Assembly: GCA_013368375.1 (NCBI GenBank)
Contig: JAACJP010000019.1
Location: 186,001 to 250,000, forward strand
Source of the DNA: Tricholomella constricta
Taxonomy: Eukaryota; Basidiomycota; Agaricomycetes; Agaricales; Lyophyllaceae
Length of the DNA stretch: 64,000 nucleotides
Direction of reading: 5' to 3'
Shown: piece after piece, positions 31,500 to 42,307 of the stretch
Layout: every line of letters begins with the position of its first letter
Position numbering within the stretch: the stretch's first letter is position 1
The notes under the pieces: generated by a model
Seen by the model: the letters and a program-made list of their open reading frames with translations, nothing else
The model's database searches: none
What the model was told of the DNA's origin: nothing
Position numbers and translations under genes: made by a program

Positions 31500-32155
31500 A
31501 GCCTAGGAAGCAGCGTTCTCGCTAATCTTCAACATCGACCGAGCGCTCGTTGATTGTACTTCTGTTGTTTTTCTGAAGCATAACACAATATCGCTGCTTA
31601 GGTCTCCTACCAATGACGCATCTCGAGCCCGGCATCGCCTCAGGTCCCCTGTCTCGGGTTTTGTCAACTATAGACTCGACGAGATGCTCATAATAGCCTT
31701 CGGTCAGAAAATTCTTCAATGTCAGCTTAAAATATCAGCCTAGTCGTCAATTTCCAATGTCGACCGAGCGCTCAGTATGTTTGTTGTACGAATTGACGCA
31801 TCTCGAGTCCGGCATTGCCTGTCGTTAATTCTGGCTGATCGATCCCCAACAATTCAGCCGATGCAAAGGAGGGGCATCTGTGGGCCTTGAAGTTTGCTAG
31901 GTTCTATCAGCCGAATGCTGTCCTCAGCGATCACCCGGCGGCATCATGATATGGAAAGTTGCTTCTCGAGGCGGTACGTTTTCAAAGGAACTTCCCGCGA
32001 CCACGAGATATCGGGAGGGGACGAGATGGGCACTACATTGCCCTTGGGGTGTGTTGAGCTTCGGGATCCTTTGTACTCAGAATAGACTCGCTTGCTGTCC
32101 TTATGCGGATTCGCTGGTTTGCATCATGGCATCTTTGTCTGCTCCACCCTCCAGC
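31500..32155 (+). repeat. Duplicated 5' flank of the membrane-protein family (orphan copy)
   Basis: Contains blocks also found before copy B (about 33195-33470) and copy C (about 45535-45925): CCCCTGTCTCGGGTTTTGTCAACT, AGTTGCTTCTCGAGGCG, and GGCATCTTTGTCTG. Here no gene follows; the block runs straight into a Ctr gene fragment. The motif CATCGACCGAGCGCT recurs at about 31531, 31759 and 32946. Confidence 0.6.
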
Positions 32156-32163
32156 ACAATATC

Positions 32164-32790
32164 TGGCAGCACAGGATGGACCTTCCCTCCATTACATGTT
32201 CCCTACCTTCCCCTTGCAATCCTACAGCACAGCGCGCGTCAATCAGCAAACGCCCTCGCTTTATGAACAAAGCAGAATTAATCAGGTCCCACTCACCCAG
32301 GCACGTCCCTCCGGATCGCCCTCTTCCACCCCGCCCTAAGCGCCGCCGTCCAGCGCTCTGCAACTTCCGGCAAAAACAGCACACGCATGCCACGAAGAGC
32401 GAGCTGCCCTTCTTGTGCGCCCAGCCCTCGAACCACAGGGTGTCGCCTGGCGTGAAGTGGAAAAAGGCGGTCACTGCCTGTGCGCGAGCGGCATGGGCAT
32501 GTCCATGTAGGAATAGAGCCTGCTGGAGTGCCCGCCGTGGTCATGATGCGCTGTCATGAGGGTTAGCGCGCCGAGGATTCAGAATCAGAGGAAGGGCATA
32601 CAGTCTGCCGTCGTCGGAGGACTCGCAGGTGACATTATGATGTGTCAATAAGGATGTGCACTGTAATTTGTTACCTGGACGGATGGTATTCGATATGCCT
32701 CGCCGTGGGAAAAGCCCCAAAAAATAACTCGTTTTCGCCCGTGGGGGGAACCACTTGCCCTCGACTCCTGCCACTGAATGTGCTAGCATA
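32164..32790 (-). pseudogene. Ctr copper transporter pseudogene with its promoter
   Basis: Partial copy of 30673-31384. The readable part has MTAFFHFTPGDTLWFEGW and LFVACV, but frameshifts separate it from the ERWTAALRAG segment, the N-terminus is scrambled and TM2/TM3 exons are missing. The promoter region (GAGGACTCGC to CTGCCACTG, 32619-32785) is copied too. Confidence 0.75.
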
Positions 32791-33688
32791 CTGCTTTGCC
32801 TCAGAAATTCTCCAACTCCATCATCTTTTATCCTGTTCTGCAGAGGGGCGCGTTAAAAACAGTCTGATCCTGGCGCGATGCTCCTAACAGATCAGTGGGA
32901 AAATTCTTTGAATCAGCCTGGTACTCTGCCTTATTGTTAATCTACATCGACCGAGCGCTATGTTTCTTGCACGTCAATTGATCAAAGCAACATGGAATGG
33001 ATCGTTGCTTTCTCCAGAACGGCGTCTTTTGCGTCCTGGCGCCACTGTCGATCTATTGGTACAGTGTGACCCCTACGGAATGTCTTCATCGTCGCACGCT
33101 GTAGAAGGGACCGTTCTATCATGATGCGGCCTTTTTGGCATGTCAATGTAGCCTCATTCGTGCAGCGTCTATACACAGGTCGCTCACTACCATATTGACA
33201 CATCTCATACGATGGAATGGAGAAGCGTCCCTGGGCCATGGTCTATCAGCCAAAAGCTGTTCTCAGTGATTGTATGGAGAGTTGCTTCTCGAGGCGCTAG
33301 AACGCTGTCGAATGGAACGTTCTCCGACATTGGAATGCCAATCTCGTCCTCTCCTAATCGATGCGGTTATTCTCCTAGCTCGCTCGCTGTCGTTATACGA
33401 GGTCGCTGACATGATTTGTTGCATCAAGGCATCTTTGTCTGTTCCACCCTTCCGATGGCAGCTCATTCCTACCACCTCGCTCTTTAAACGCCGCGACCGT
33501 ACATCAGCATACCATTGCTTAACCCAGGACTAAACACGGGGCCCTATCATTGTAAAAATATATCCAATTCTCGTTGGATGAATCTATCATGATACTGATA
33601 GTTGATGATCATGGCTACGGCCATTGTTAAGTGTCCATCGCTGGCATATACAGGGAATATTCGAACATCAACCCTTCCCCTCGTAAAC
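32791..33688 (+). promoter_or_regulatory. 5' region of membrane-protein copy B with duplicated blocks
   Basis: 33195-33470 matches 45580-45925 (before copy C) and, less fully, 31840-32155. Shared marks are TCTATCAGCCAAAAGCTGT, GAGTTGCTTCTCGAGGCG and ACATGATTTGTTGCATCAAGG. No separate gene. Confidence 0.5.
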
Positions 33689-35496
33689 ATGGTCAACGTC
33701 CTCATCGACTATAATTTAAACTCAACCGGTTTACATATACCTACTGGGATCGCTGCCTTTATGAAAAGCTCTGATTTCATCGGGGGTACTGTCGTTTGGA
33801 CTCCCCAAGGATTTACCGTCACCTTCGAAGGTATTGGAGCATGTCATAGAGTACTTAAGTGTGCTGAAATATAATACCAGGGACCTCAATCGCTATTTTC
33901 GGTTACTTCGATGCGTGGAAAGAAGCACTACAACTTGCGATCTCCCTTGATACGGGCAACGAAACAACTCTCATTAATGTCACATCTTCTTCGGGGGTTG
34001 GTGAGCTGTATCGATCTCCGACACTCCAGGCTGCTCCCCACTTCCTGACTGTTGATACCAACACCTCGGCTTCGTATTTTTGGTTGGATTACGTGCTCGT
34101 CACTCCAGGAAGCGATACAAATGTCTCTGACAAACATTTAGTTGTCGACGACAATGATCCTTCTATCGAATACAGCGGAAACTGGATGTCAAGTACCACA
34201 CAGACAAACCATAACTCTCCCTTCGGAGGCACAACACACGATGCTCAGAATGGTGCATTGGCGAGATTCAATTTCACAGGTCCGACGCACCTTTAACGAC
34301 ATTTAGTTCTATCTGCACATTCTGACATAAATTCAAAGGTACATCTGTGTTTGTCTATGGTCCGTCGAGCCCAGGACTTCATGTCACATTCTCGTTGGAC
34401 GGAGATCCTCGCCTGCAAAAAATGGTTGCTTCAGTCAATGAAACCCTTTGGACGACACTGTGGTTTTCAACTGATGGGCTAAATCCTGGAAACCATACGC
34501 TGACCATGCAGGTGATTAAGCAAGGAAATCACGGCGAGCCATTCAGTCTCGATTACATCATATATACGCCATCGTTCCATTCTCTGGCAACAAACACCAA
34601 GCCTCTTCTCCCACCGGCGAGCTCAAGCTCAAGCCCCACATCTACCATATCTAGCACAATGGCGCCGCCCACTGGACAGACACCTACACGCCACTCCGCA
34701 ATCATCGGTGCCGTTATTGGAGCGATTGCTGTGATACTCCTTGCGGGTTTCATTTGGTGGAAATGTGTTTCGAAATCTATTATGCCCAAACGTACGTCAG
34801 ACAAGGAATCTTTCTTATACTATTTCTCAACCTCTATAGTTATCCCATTTCCTAGTACCGAACAACGTACTGGAACCATTTACAGCAATGGTACCGCAGA
34901 AAAGTTGACCATACGCTCCAGGCCGACGGCCGATCAATCGGCATCCCCGGATGACCCCCCTTCACGTAGTGGTGGTACTCCTGGTGGAGATTCTGAGGTC
35001 TTCGTACCACAGCAGTCACTCACTTTCATGCAGCAAGTTCGCGGGGCTTTCTCCTTACGAACCCGTGCAATAAGTATGCTTAACTTTCTCTATATATCAC
35101 ACCTTTTGACTCACTTACACAGTTGAACCGTTCCCGCTTCATTTGTTGCAGGAAAACCCATCATCAACCGCCCATAGAAAGCCTCTTCCCACCCCCCCAG
35201 AGTCGTCGCGAGCTCAGCAACGGCTTGAACATGGGGATGCCATTGATATTGGAGTGGACAACCTTCAGGAATGCGAAGACCCTCCCAACGCTCGAGTACG
35301 GGAGCTTATAGCTGAGCTCCAGCGAGAGCTGGCGTTTACCAGCATACAAGAACGTAACACATCATTAGGCATGCTTTTAGACCAGGATGTGGGTGACAAT
35401 GAGCGGTACTGGGATCCCAATTTTTTGGATGGCGGGAGCGTGGCAGAGTCAAGCCTCCCACCTTATGGTGTTGAGCTTCCAAGACAAATTTCCTGA
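33689..35496 (+). CDS. Single-pass membrane protein family, copy B
   Basis: Exons 33689-33830, 33881-34279, 34339-34791, 34840-35073 and 35123-35496 give 533 aa with every junction in phase 1. Two ectodomain modules: exon 1-2, with FTVTFEGTSIAIFG, and a second with HLVVDDNDPSIEYSGNW, FGGTTHDA and TGTSVFVYG; about ten N-x-S/T sites. Ser/Thr/Pro stalk, then a membrane helix IIGAVIGAIAVILLAGFIWW and KCVSKS stop-transfer. The tail has PFP motifs, a helix VRELIAELQREL and a terminal SSLPPYG. The start chosen aligns with copies A and C; it leaves no classical signal peptide, so an upstream signal exon or in-frame start (33611) is possible. Likely a surface protein; function unknown. Confidence 0.7.
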
Positions 35497-35743
35497 CGCT
35501 TATGTAATCGCCTTTTCTCACTATAGAATTGGGCCATACGCACTTACGGCATCGCAAGGTCACTAGTCTCACTGTAACTTTTACACAAATGGTCACCATG
35601 TGGCCTAGGCCTTTATCAAGATTATCTTAGTGGAAATCTTGTCACACAACTATCACATGATCCAGATGCCTCGGTGTGCAGCTTCGAGAGAATGAAAGGT
35701 CTTTGAGAGGATGGAAGCGAGCTTGAGACGACCGGGGGGGTCC

Positions 35744-36248
35744 TGTCAGGGGAACTCCCACTCGCGCCCTCCGACGCCCACAGATCGCTCCCCGACTCAT
35801 GTGATCGCCCCGGACCGACCGATCGCGATCCCGACCTGACGCTCCGACCCAAGTGTCGGTGTACATACTTACATACTTCCTGTCGTTTCCTTTCCCTCCC
35901 TGCATGCGCCCAATGCCGATCCCGACGACCCGACATCCCGACGTCGGCTGTCCCTCCTCGTGCCCGTACCCTGAGCCACGAGGATCAGACAGTGTCGGGA
36001 ACGTGTCCATACACGCGCCGCACACCATTCATTATTATTACATGTACAGTACACTCTGGAGGACCAGCCCTCACGTCCTACACTCGTATATAGTCGGCCC
36101 TCTGACATCGGGGAATCCTTTACACTATTCTCTTCGGATTCCCCCTTGTCAGGTAAGCCTTACTTACCTTCGTTTACTGTACATCAAATATAACTTCGGA
36201 TTCCCCTTGTCAGTGAGATAGTGCTCCACTGTAAGGGTTGCCCTAACA
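35744..36248 (+). repeat. 5' LTR of gypsy copy 3
   Basis: 505 bp, TGTCAGGGGAAC to CCCTAACA; the first terminus no longer pairs perfectly with the last. Confidence 0.88.
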
Positions 36249-36374
36249 GCAAAATAGTGTACCCCTGAGACCCGGCGAAGTCGACCGATCAGCCTCCGCG
36301 TCGAAACACATGTCCGTTACACGCGACCTGTCCAACGCGCGCTCGCTCCAATCGTCGCCCAGCCCCGTCTCGAG

Positions 36375-37763
36375 ATGTCCGACTTCGGTGAATTCGACAT
36401 GCCTCCGTCTCCGACTGCGCTCACGCCAGAAGAGCGATTGGCGAGCCTTGAAACCACAATGTCGGCTCTCTCCCACTCCAACACCTCCAACTCGGCCACC
36501 CTGGACCGCATTTCCTCTCTTTTAGACATCCTCGTTTTGGGGAACCCCTCCGCTGCCTCCCCAGCAGCACCTACAACCCCCGCAACGCCGACACAGCCCC
36601 TGCCGACGTCCCCTCTCCCTTCGCAATCGGGATCGCACATTCGGCCGTTCGCCTCCCCCCATCTACGACGGCACTCGATCGGGCGGCCACACCTTCTGGA
36701 ACGCGTGTCAGCTCTACTTCTCGCTGACCACTGGGCAGTTCGCCGACGACCACACACGAATTAGCTGGGTATTGTCGTTCATGCAACATGGTCATGCCGC
36801 TGACTTCGTCAGTCGCGTCTTTCAGTACGGGTCGGTGAAGCGCGCATTCCCGACCTGGAAGGACTTTGTGTCGAGCTTCAAAAAGGAGTTCTTCCTGTTC
36901 AACGAGGTCGCCCACGCCGCACTCACCCTCGAGTCAATGGCGTACTTCCAGAACGGGCGCACCATTGATGAGTACATCGACTCATTCAAGGCCCTATGGA
37001 TCAAGGCCGACTACCCGGACGGTCGCCACCTGGTCCTCAAGTTCCGTCGGGGCATGGACCCGAAGCTTTTGAGGCGACTTGGAAGCATTACCATGGGTCG
37101 GCCCGACGACTCCAAGATCGAGGACTGGTTAGTGATCACTTGCTCCCAGGACTTCATCATGAGGACCGAGGAGGACTTCCACCATTGGGCGCCTCCCACA
37201 ATCCCAACGAGCAGTTGCCCGACTGCTCCTGTCCCCACACCTGCAGTAGCGCCCACCCCCCACTGGCGACCTGCCACGCCACCAGTTGCCCCCGCTCGTG
37301 CGTCGGTTCTGACGCACGTTGCGCATGCCCCCAGGACACCGACTCTCTCTCTCGGTGTCCCTATGGATGTTGATCAGTTTCGCGGTCGCCCTGCTCGTGA
37401 CGACAACTGTCGTTGGTGCCAACAACCGGGGCACTTCTGGCCTGCCCCACCGACCGCTCCAGTTCGTGTGTCGGCACTGGCGCACCTTCTCAGCACGCCC
37501 GTGACGCCGTCTCTTCCCCCAGGTGTCCCTATGGACATCGACCGGCTCCGCGGACGTCCTGTTCAGGACGACACCTGTCGTCAATGCAAGCAGCCAGGGC
37601 ACTTCTGGCGCGACTGCCCAAGCGCTTTGACCTGCGCCACATCATGCCAGAGGAACTGGATGAGCTGATCATGCAGCTACTGGCGCGCAAGGATGCGATC
37701 CCAGCTGACCCGACTCCCGAGTCGGCCGACCCGACCGCCTTGGCCATGGAAGAGGATTTTTAG
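36375..37763 (+). pseudogene. gag: Gag of gypsy copy 3 (two frameshifts, duplicated zinc-knuckle block)
   Basis: Starts MSDFGEFDMPPSP in one frame; at about 36653, in a C run, the frame shifts, then the capsid-like region (FVSRVFQYGSVK, FQNGRTIDEYIDSF, LKFRRGMDPKLLRRL) is read in the next frame. At about 37617 a C is missing and the last 48 residues return to the first frame. A block of about 168 bp is present twice (about 37273-37440 and 37441-37608). The first knuckle, CRWCQQPGHFW, lacks its last Cys because of the junction; the second, CRQCKQPGHFWRDC, is complete. Confidence 0.88.
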
Positions 37764-37774
37764 TCGCACAACGG

Positions 37775-40700
37775 GTGAAAAGTACGCCCCCGTTGTCTAG
37801 TCGTAATCGGTTCGCCCCCCTATCTGTAGAGTACCCCAATATACTTAATATTGCTGCTACTTCTACGGGTGAACCAATCGACGAAGACGTACAATCCTCT
37901 CCTGACCAAACGCCATCTCCTTCGGTCGCTCTGACCGAGCCGACTGTACCGTCGCGTCGCGGACTACCACGCTGGGAAAAGCGACTGCCCCGTCGCTTCG
38001 TGATCGCCGCCTCCCCCGACTCCTTATCCCTGTCGCTCAAGGTCGAGCTCGAGACCACCGACACCCAAGAGACGCATTCGCTTGCTGCCCTCGTTGACAG
38101 CGGGGCTTCGGCTTGCTTCATCAACACTGCCTTCGTTGAAAAGCACAAGCTGAAGACGCGACGGCTGAATCGCCTGACACGTGCCTACAATGTTGACGGA
38201 ACCCCTAATGAGGCGGGCGCCATTGAATACGTCGTGGACGCAGTCTTGCGTTACGACGGTCACTCCGAGCGTGTTCTGTTTGCGGTCGCGGGTATTGGGA
38301 AGCAGGATCTCATTCTCGGATTCACCTGGCTCCGGGACCACAACCCCGACATTGATTGGGCAACGGGAAAGGTGAAAATGAGTCGAGCGCCGACACGTTG
38401 CGACACCTGCAAGGTTGAAGTCAAGGAGGAGCGTCGTTCACGCACCAAGCTGCGAGCCGCCATTCGGGCTTGTCGGGCAGAAGGAATCCCGACAGTCGAG
38501 CCCGACCTGCAAGCCCCGACCTGCCCCTACGTCGAAGACGACTCCGACACCGACGAGTTCCTCCCCTACACCCCGATCATGGAGGAACCCGATCCAGAGT
38601 CGGACGACTTCCTGGTGGAGACCTTCCTGAACGGCGATCGCATCTTTGCGACTGCGATCCACCCCCCTCCGACCGAAATGCACATTCGCGCCAGTCAAAC
38701 GACATCGCAGCGACTCGCTGAGGCGCACGCCGCGAACTCTGCGCCTAAGTCGTTCCGCGACGCCGTTCCGACCCACCTCCACGACTTCGAGGACGTCTTC
38801 TCCAAGGTCGCGTTTGACGAGCTTCCCGATCGTAAGCAGTGGGACCATGCGATCGAATTGGAACCAGGCGCGTCACCGACTGGCACGAAGGTCTACCCTC
38901 TGTCGCCCGCAGAGCAAGTTGAACTCGATGTGTTCCTCAAGGAGAACCTCGAGTCGGGTCGGATCCGACCGTCGAAGTCGCCTATGGCGTCGCCGGTGTT
39001 CTTCATCAAGGAGAAGGACGGGTCGCTCCGACTGGTGCAGGACTATCGGATGCTCAACACGCTCACGGTGAAGAATCGGTACCCGCTGCCCCTCATTAGC
39101 GAACTGGTGAACAACCTCCACGGCGCGCGGTACTTCACCAAGCTGGATGTCCGATGGGGGTACAATAACGTTCGGATCAAGGAGGGCGATGAGTGGAAGG
39201 CAGCGTTTCGGACGAACCGCGGTCTCTTCGAGCCGCTCGTCATGTTCTTCGGCCTCACGAATAGCCCCGCCACATTCCAGACCATGATGAATGACATCTT
39301 CCGCGATCTGATCGCGGATGGTGTCGTTTGCGTGTACCTTGACAACATCTTGATTTACACCAAGACGCTTGAGGAACACCGCCGGGTCGCGCGACTCGTA
39401 CTGGACCGACTCCGCGAACATAAGCTGTTCTTAAAGCCCGAGAAATGCGAGTTCGAACAGACCAAGATCGAGTATCTTGGGTTGATCATCTCGCACGGGC
39501 AAGCGGAAATGGATCCGGTCAAGGTCGCTGGAGTGTCGGAATGGCCGGCGCCGAAGAACAAGAAAGAGGTGCAAGCGTTCCTAGGCTTCACCAATTTCTA
39601 CCGACAGTTCATTCAGGACTTCTCACACCACGCCAGACCCCTGTTCGACTTGACTGGCAAAGACGTCGCCTGGCGATGGGGAGAGTCGGAGCAGTCGGCC
39701 TTTGCCCTTCTGAAGTCTGCGATCACGTCCAGGCCAGTCCTCATGTTCCCCGACGACGACTGACCGTACCGCATCGAAGCCGACTCGTCCGACTTCGCAA
39801 CGGGCGCGGTCCTGTCGCAAGAGTCGCCGTCCGATGGCAAGTGGCACCCGGTCGCGTTCTACTCGAAAAGCTTGAACGCAGTCGAGCGGAACTACGAGAT
39901 CCATGACAAGGAGATGCTAGCGATCATCCGGTCTCTGGAGGAGTGGCGGCACTTCATTGAGGGCGCAAAGCACAAGGCGGAGATCTGGACCGACCACAAG
40001 AACCTTGAGTACTTCCTCACCGCGAAGAAACTCAATCGGCGGCAAGCCCGATGGTCGCTCTACCTCGCCAACTTTGACTTTGCCCTCCACCACCGTCCTG
40101 GATGCAGCATGGGCAAACCCGACGCACTATCACGACGCGCTGATCATGGCGATGGAAGCGGCGACAATGCCAACATTGTGCTCCTCAAGCCCGAGTTCTT
40201 CGCGATTCGCGCGATCGAGGGTCTCGTACTGGTCGGAGAGGAGGACGATGTGGTAAAAGCGATTCGCAAAGGCAATCGTGATGGCGCACAGGAAGATGCA
40301 GTCGCTAAGGCAGCACAACTGGTCAAGGCTTCCAAGATCGCCGGCCGCTCCCTACGCTTCGGCGAGTGGGGGGAGGAAGGTGGTCTGCTCACGTTCCGTG
40401 GACGGATCTATGTCCCGAACGTTCCTGACCTCCGCCGACGCATTGTGGAGCAGCATCATGACTCCAAGGTCGCCGGTCACCCGGGTCGCTGGAAGACGCT
40501 CGAGCTGGTGTCGCGCAACTACTGGTGGCCCCAGATGTCGCGCTTCATCGGTTCATACACCAGCACCTGCGACATGTGCTTGCGCACCAAACCCCGCTGC
40601 CAACTCCCCATCGGACAGCTGCAGCCGCTCCCAATTCCCGAAGGCCAATGGAATGTCGTATCGGTCGACTTCATCACCGAACTCCCAGAGTCCAACGGCC

Positions 40701-41800
40701 ATGACGCGGTCATGAACGTCGTGGACTCAGTCGGAAAATGCGTGCATTTCATCGCGTCGCACACGACCTGTTCGGCCTTGGGAGCTGCGAATCTCTACCG
40801 TCGCCACGTCTGGAAGCTGCATGGTCTCCCCGACGCATTCGTCTCCGATCGAGGTCCACAGTTTGTTGCCGAGTTCACGCGCGAACTGTACCGGCTCCTG
40901 GGTATCAAGCTGTCGGCCTCAACAGCCTACCGCCCTCAGACCGACGGGCAGACTGAGCGCGTCAACCAGGAGCTGGAACAGTTCTTGCGGGTCTTCTGCA
41001 ACGAGCGCCAGAACGACTGGGAGGACCTTCTGCCCGACGCCGAATTCAGTTACAACAACCATGTACATTCGGCGACACAGCAGACCCCTTTCTTGCTCGA
41101 CACTGGTCGGCATCCGCGCATGGGCTTTGAGCCGCGTCGGGGCGCGTCCAAGAATGAGTCGGCCGACGAGTTCGTGGAGCGCATGAAGGAAGCACAGGAG
41201 GAAGCCAAGGCGGCGCTTTCAAAGGCCAAAGACGACATGGAGCGGTATTACAACCAGCGACGCGCCCCAACGCCCGACTACCAGCCTGGCGACAAGGTGT
41301 ACTTGGACGCGACCGACATTTCTACGACCCGACCATCGAAGAAGTTGTCGCATCGCTACCTTGGCCCTTTTGTCGTGCAAAGGCGAGTCGGCCCGCTCGC
41401 ATACCGCCTCCTGCTGCCTCAGTCCATGAAGCGCATCCATCCAGTCTTTCATGTCGTGAAGCTTGTCCCCGCCGTTGCTGACCCGATTGAAGGTCGGCAG
41501 TCCGATCCACCGCTGCCGCCAGACATCATCGACGATGAGCCCCATTACGAAGTCCACAAAATCCTCGACAGTCGCATCTTCCGCAAGAAACTTCAGTACA
41601 AAATCTTGTGGAAAGGCTACGGCTATGAAGAGGCTTCGTGGGAGCCCCGGGAGAACGTCGCCGCTCCCGACCTGGTTCGCAAGTTCCACCGCGACAATCC
41701 TGACGCCGCGCGCCACATCCGTGGCATCTTCACTCTATCCCCCGCCGTCTTCGCCACCGTCACCCCGCACCGAGCCGTTGTAATTCAAAAGGGGGGGTGA
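37775..41800 (+). pseudogene. pol: Pol of gypsy copy 3 (one in-frame stop, altered RT catalytic box)
   Basis: A single frame carries protease (LVDSGASACF), RT, RNase H, integrase (HHCC finger, VDFITELP, DRGPQF, QTERVN) and a C-terminal chromodomain (LWKGYGYEEASWEP), about 1340 codons. TGA at 39761-39763 replaces the CGA (Arg) of copy 2 after MFPDDD. In RT the YLDD box of copy 2 reads YLDN (about 39340). Both changes are C-to-T or G-to-A transitions fitting loss of a CpG. Pol lies in the -1 frame relative to gag, as in copy 1. Confidence 0.92.
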
Positions 41801-42307
41801 TGTCAGGGGAACTCCTGTTCGTGCTCTCCGACGCTCACAGATCGTTCCCCGACTCATGCGCTCGCCCCTGACCGACCGATCGTGATCCTGACCCGACGCT
41901 CCGACCCAAGCGTCGGTGTACATACTTACTCACTTCCTGTCGCTTCCCCTCACTCCCTGCGCGCGCCCGACGCCGATTCCGACCACCCGACATCCCGACG
42001 TCGGCTGCCCCGCCTTGTGCCCGTACCCTGAGCCACGAGGATTGGACAGCGTCGGGAACGTGTCTGTACACGCGCCGCACACCATTCGTTATTATTACAT
42101 GTACAGTACACTCTGGAAGACCGGCCCTCACGTCCTACACTCGTATATAGTCGGCCCCCTGGCATTTTGGGAATCCTTTACACTATTCTCTTCGGATTCC
42201 CCTTTGCCAGGTAAGCCTTACTTACCTTCATTTACTGTACATCAAATATAACTTCGGATTCCCCTTTGCCAGTGTGATAGCGCTCCACTGTAAGGGTTGC
42301 CCTAACA
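41801..42307 (+). repeat. 3' LTR of gypsy copy 3
   Basis: 507 bp, preceded by the polypurine tract AAAAGGGGGGG. Diverged from the 5' LTR mostly by transitions. Confidence 0.88.

Larger units (their letters stand above)
35744..42307 (+). mobile_element. Decayed Ty3/gypsy chromovirus, copy 3
   Basis: Full-length element with LTRs 35744-36248 and 41801-42307, gag 36375-37763 and pol 37775-41800. Same family as the elements at 1-3218 and 4155-7802 but a distinct, older lineage: its LTRs start TGTCAGGG, differ from each other at many C/T and G/A positions, and the flanking 5-mers GGTCC and GCAAC do not match. Both gag and pol are broken. It separates membrane-protein copies B and C. Confidence 0.92.
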
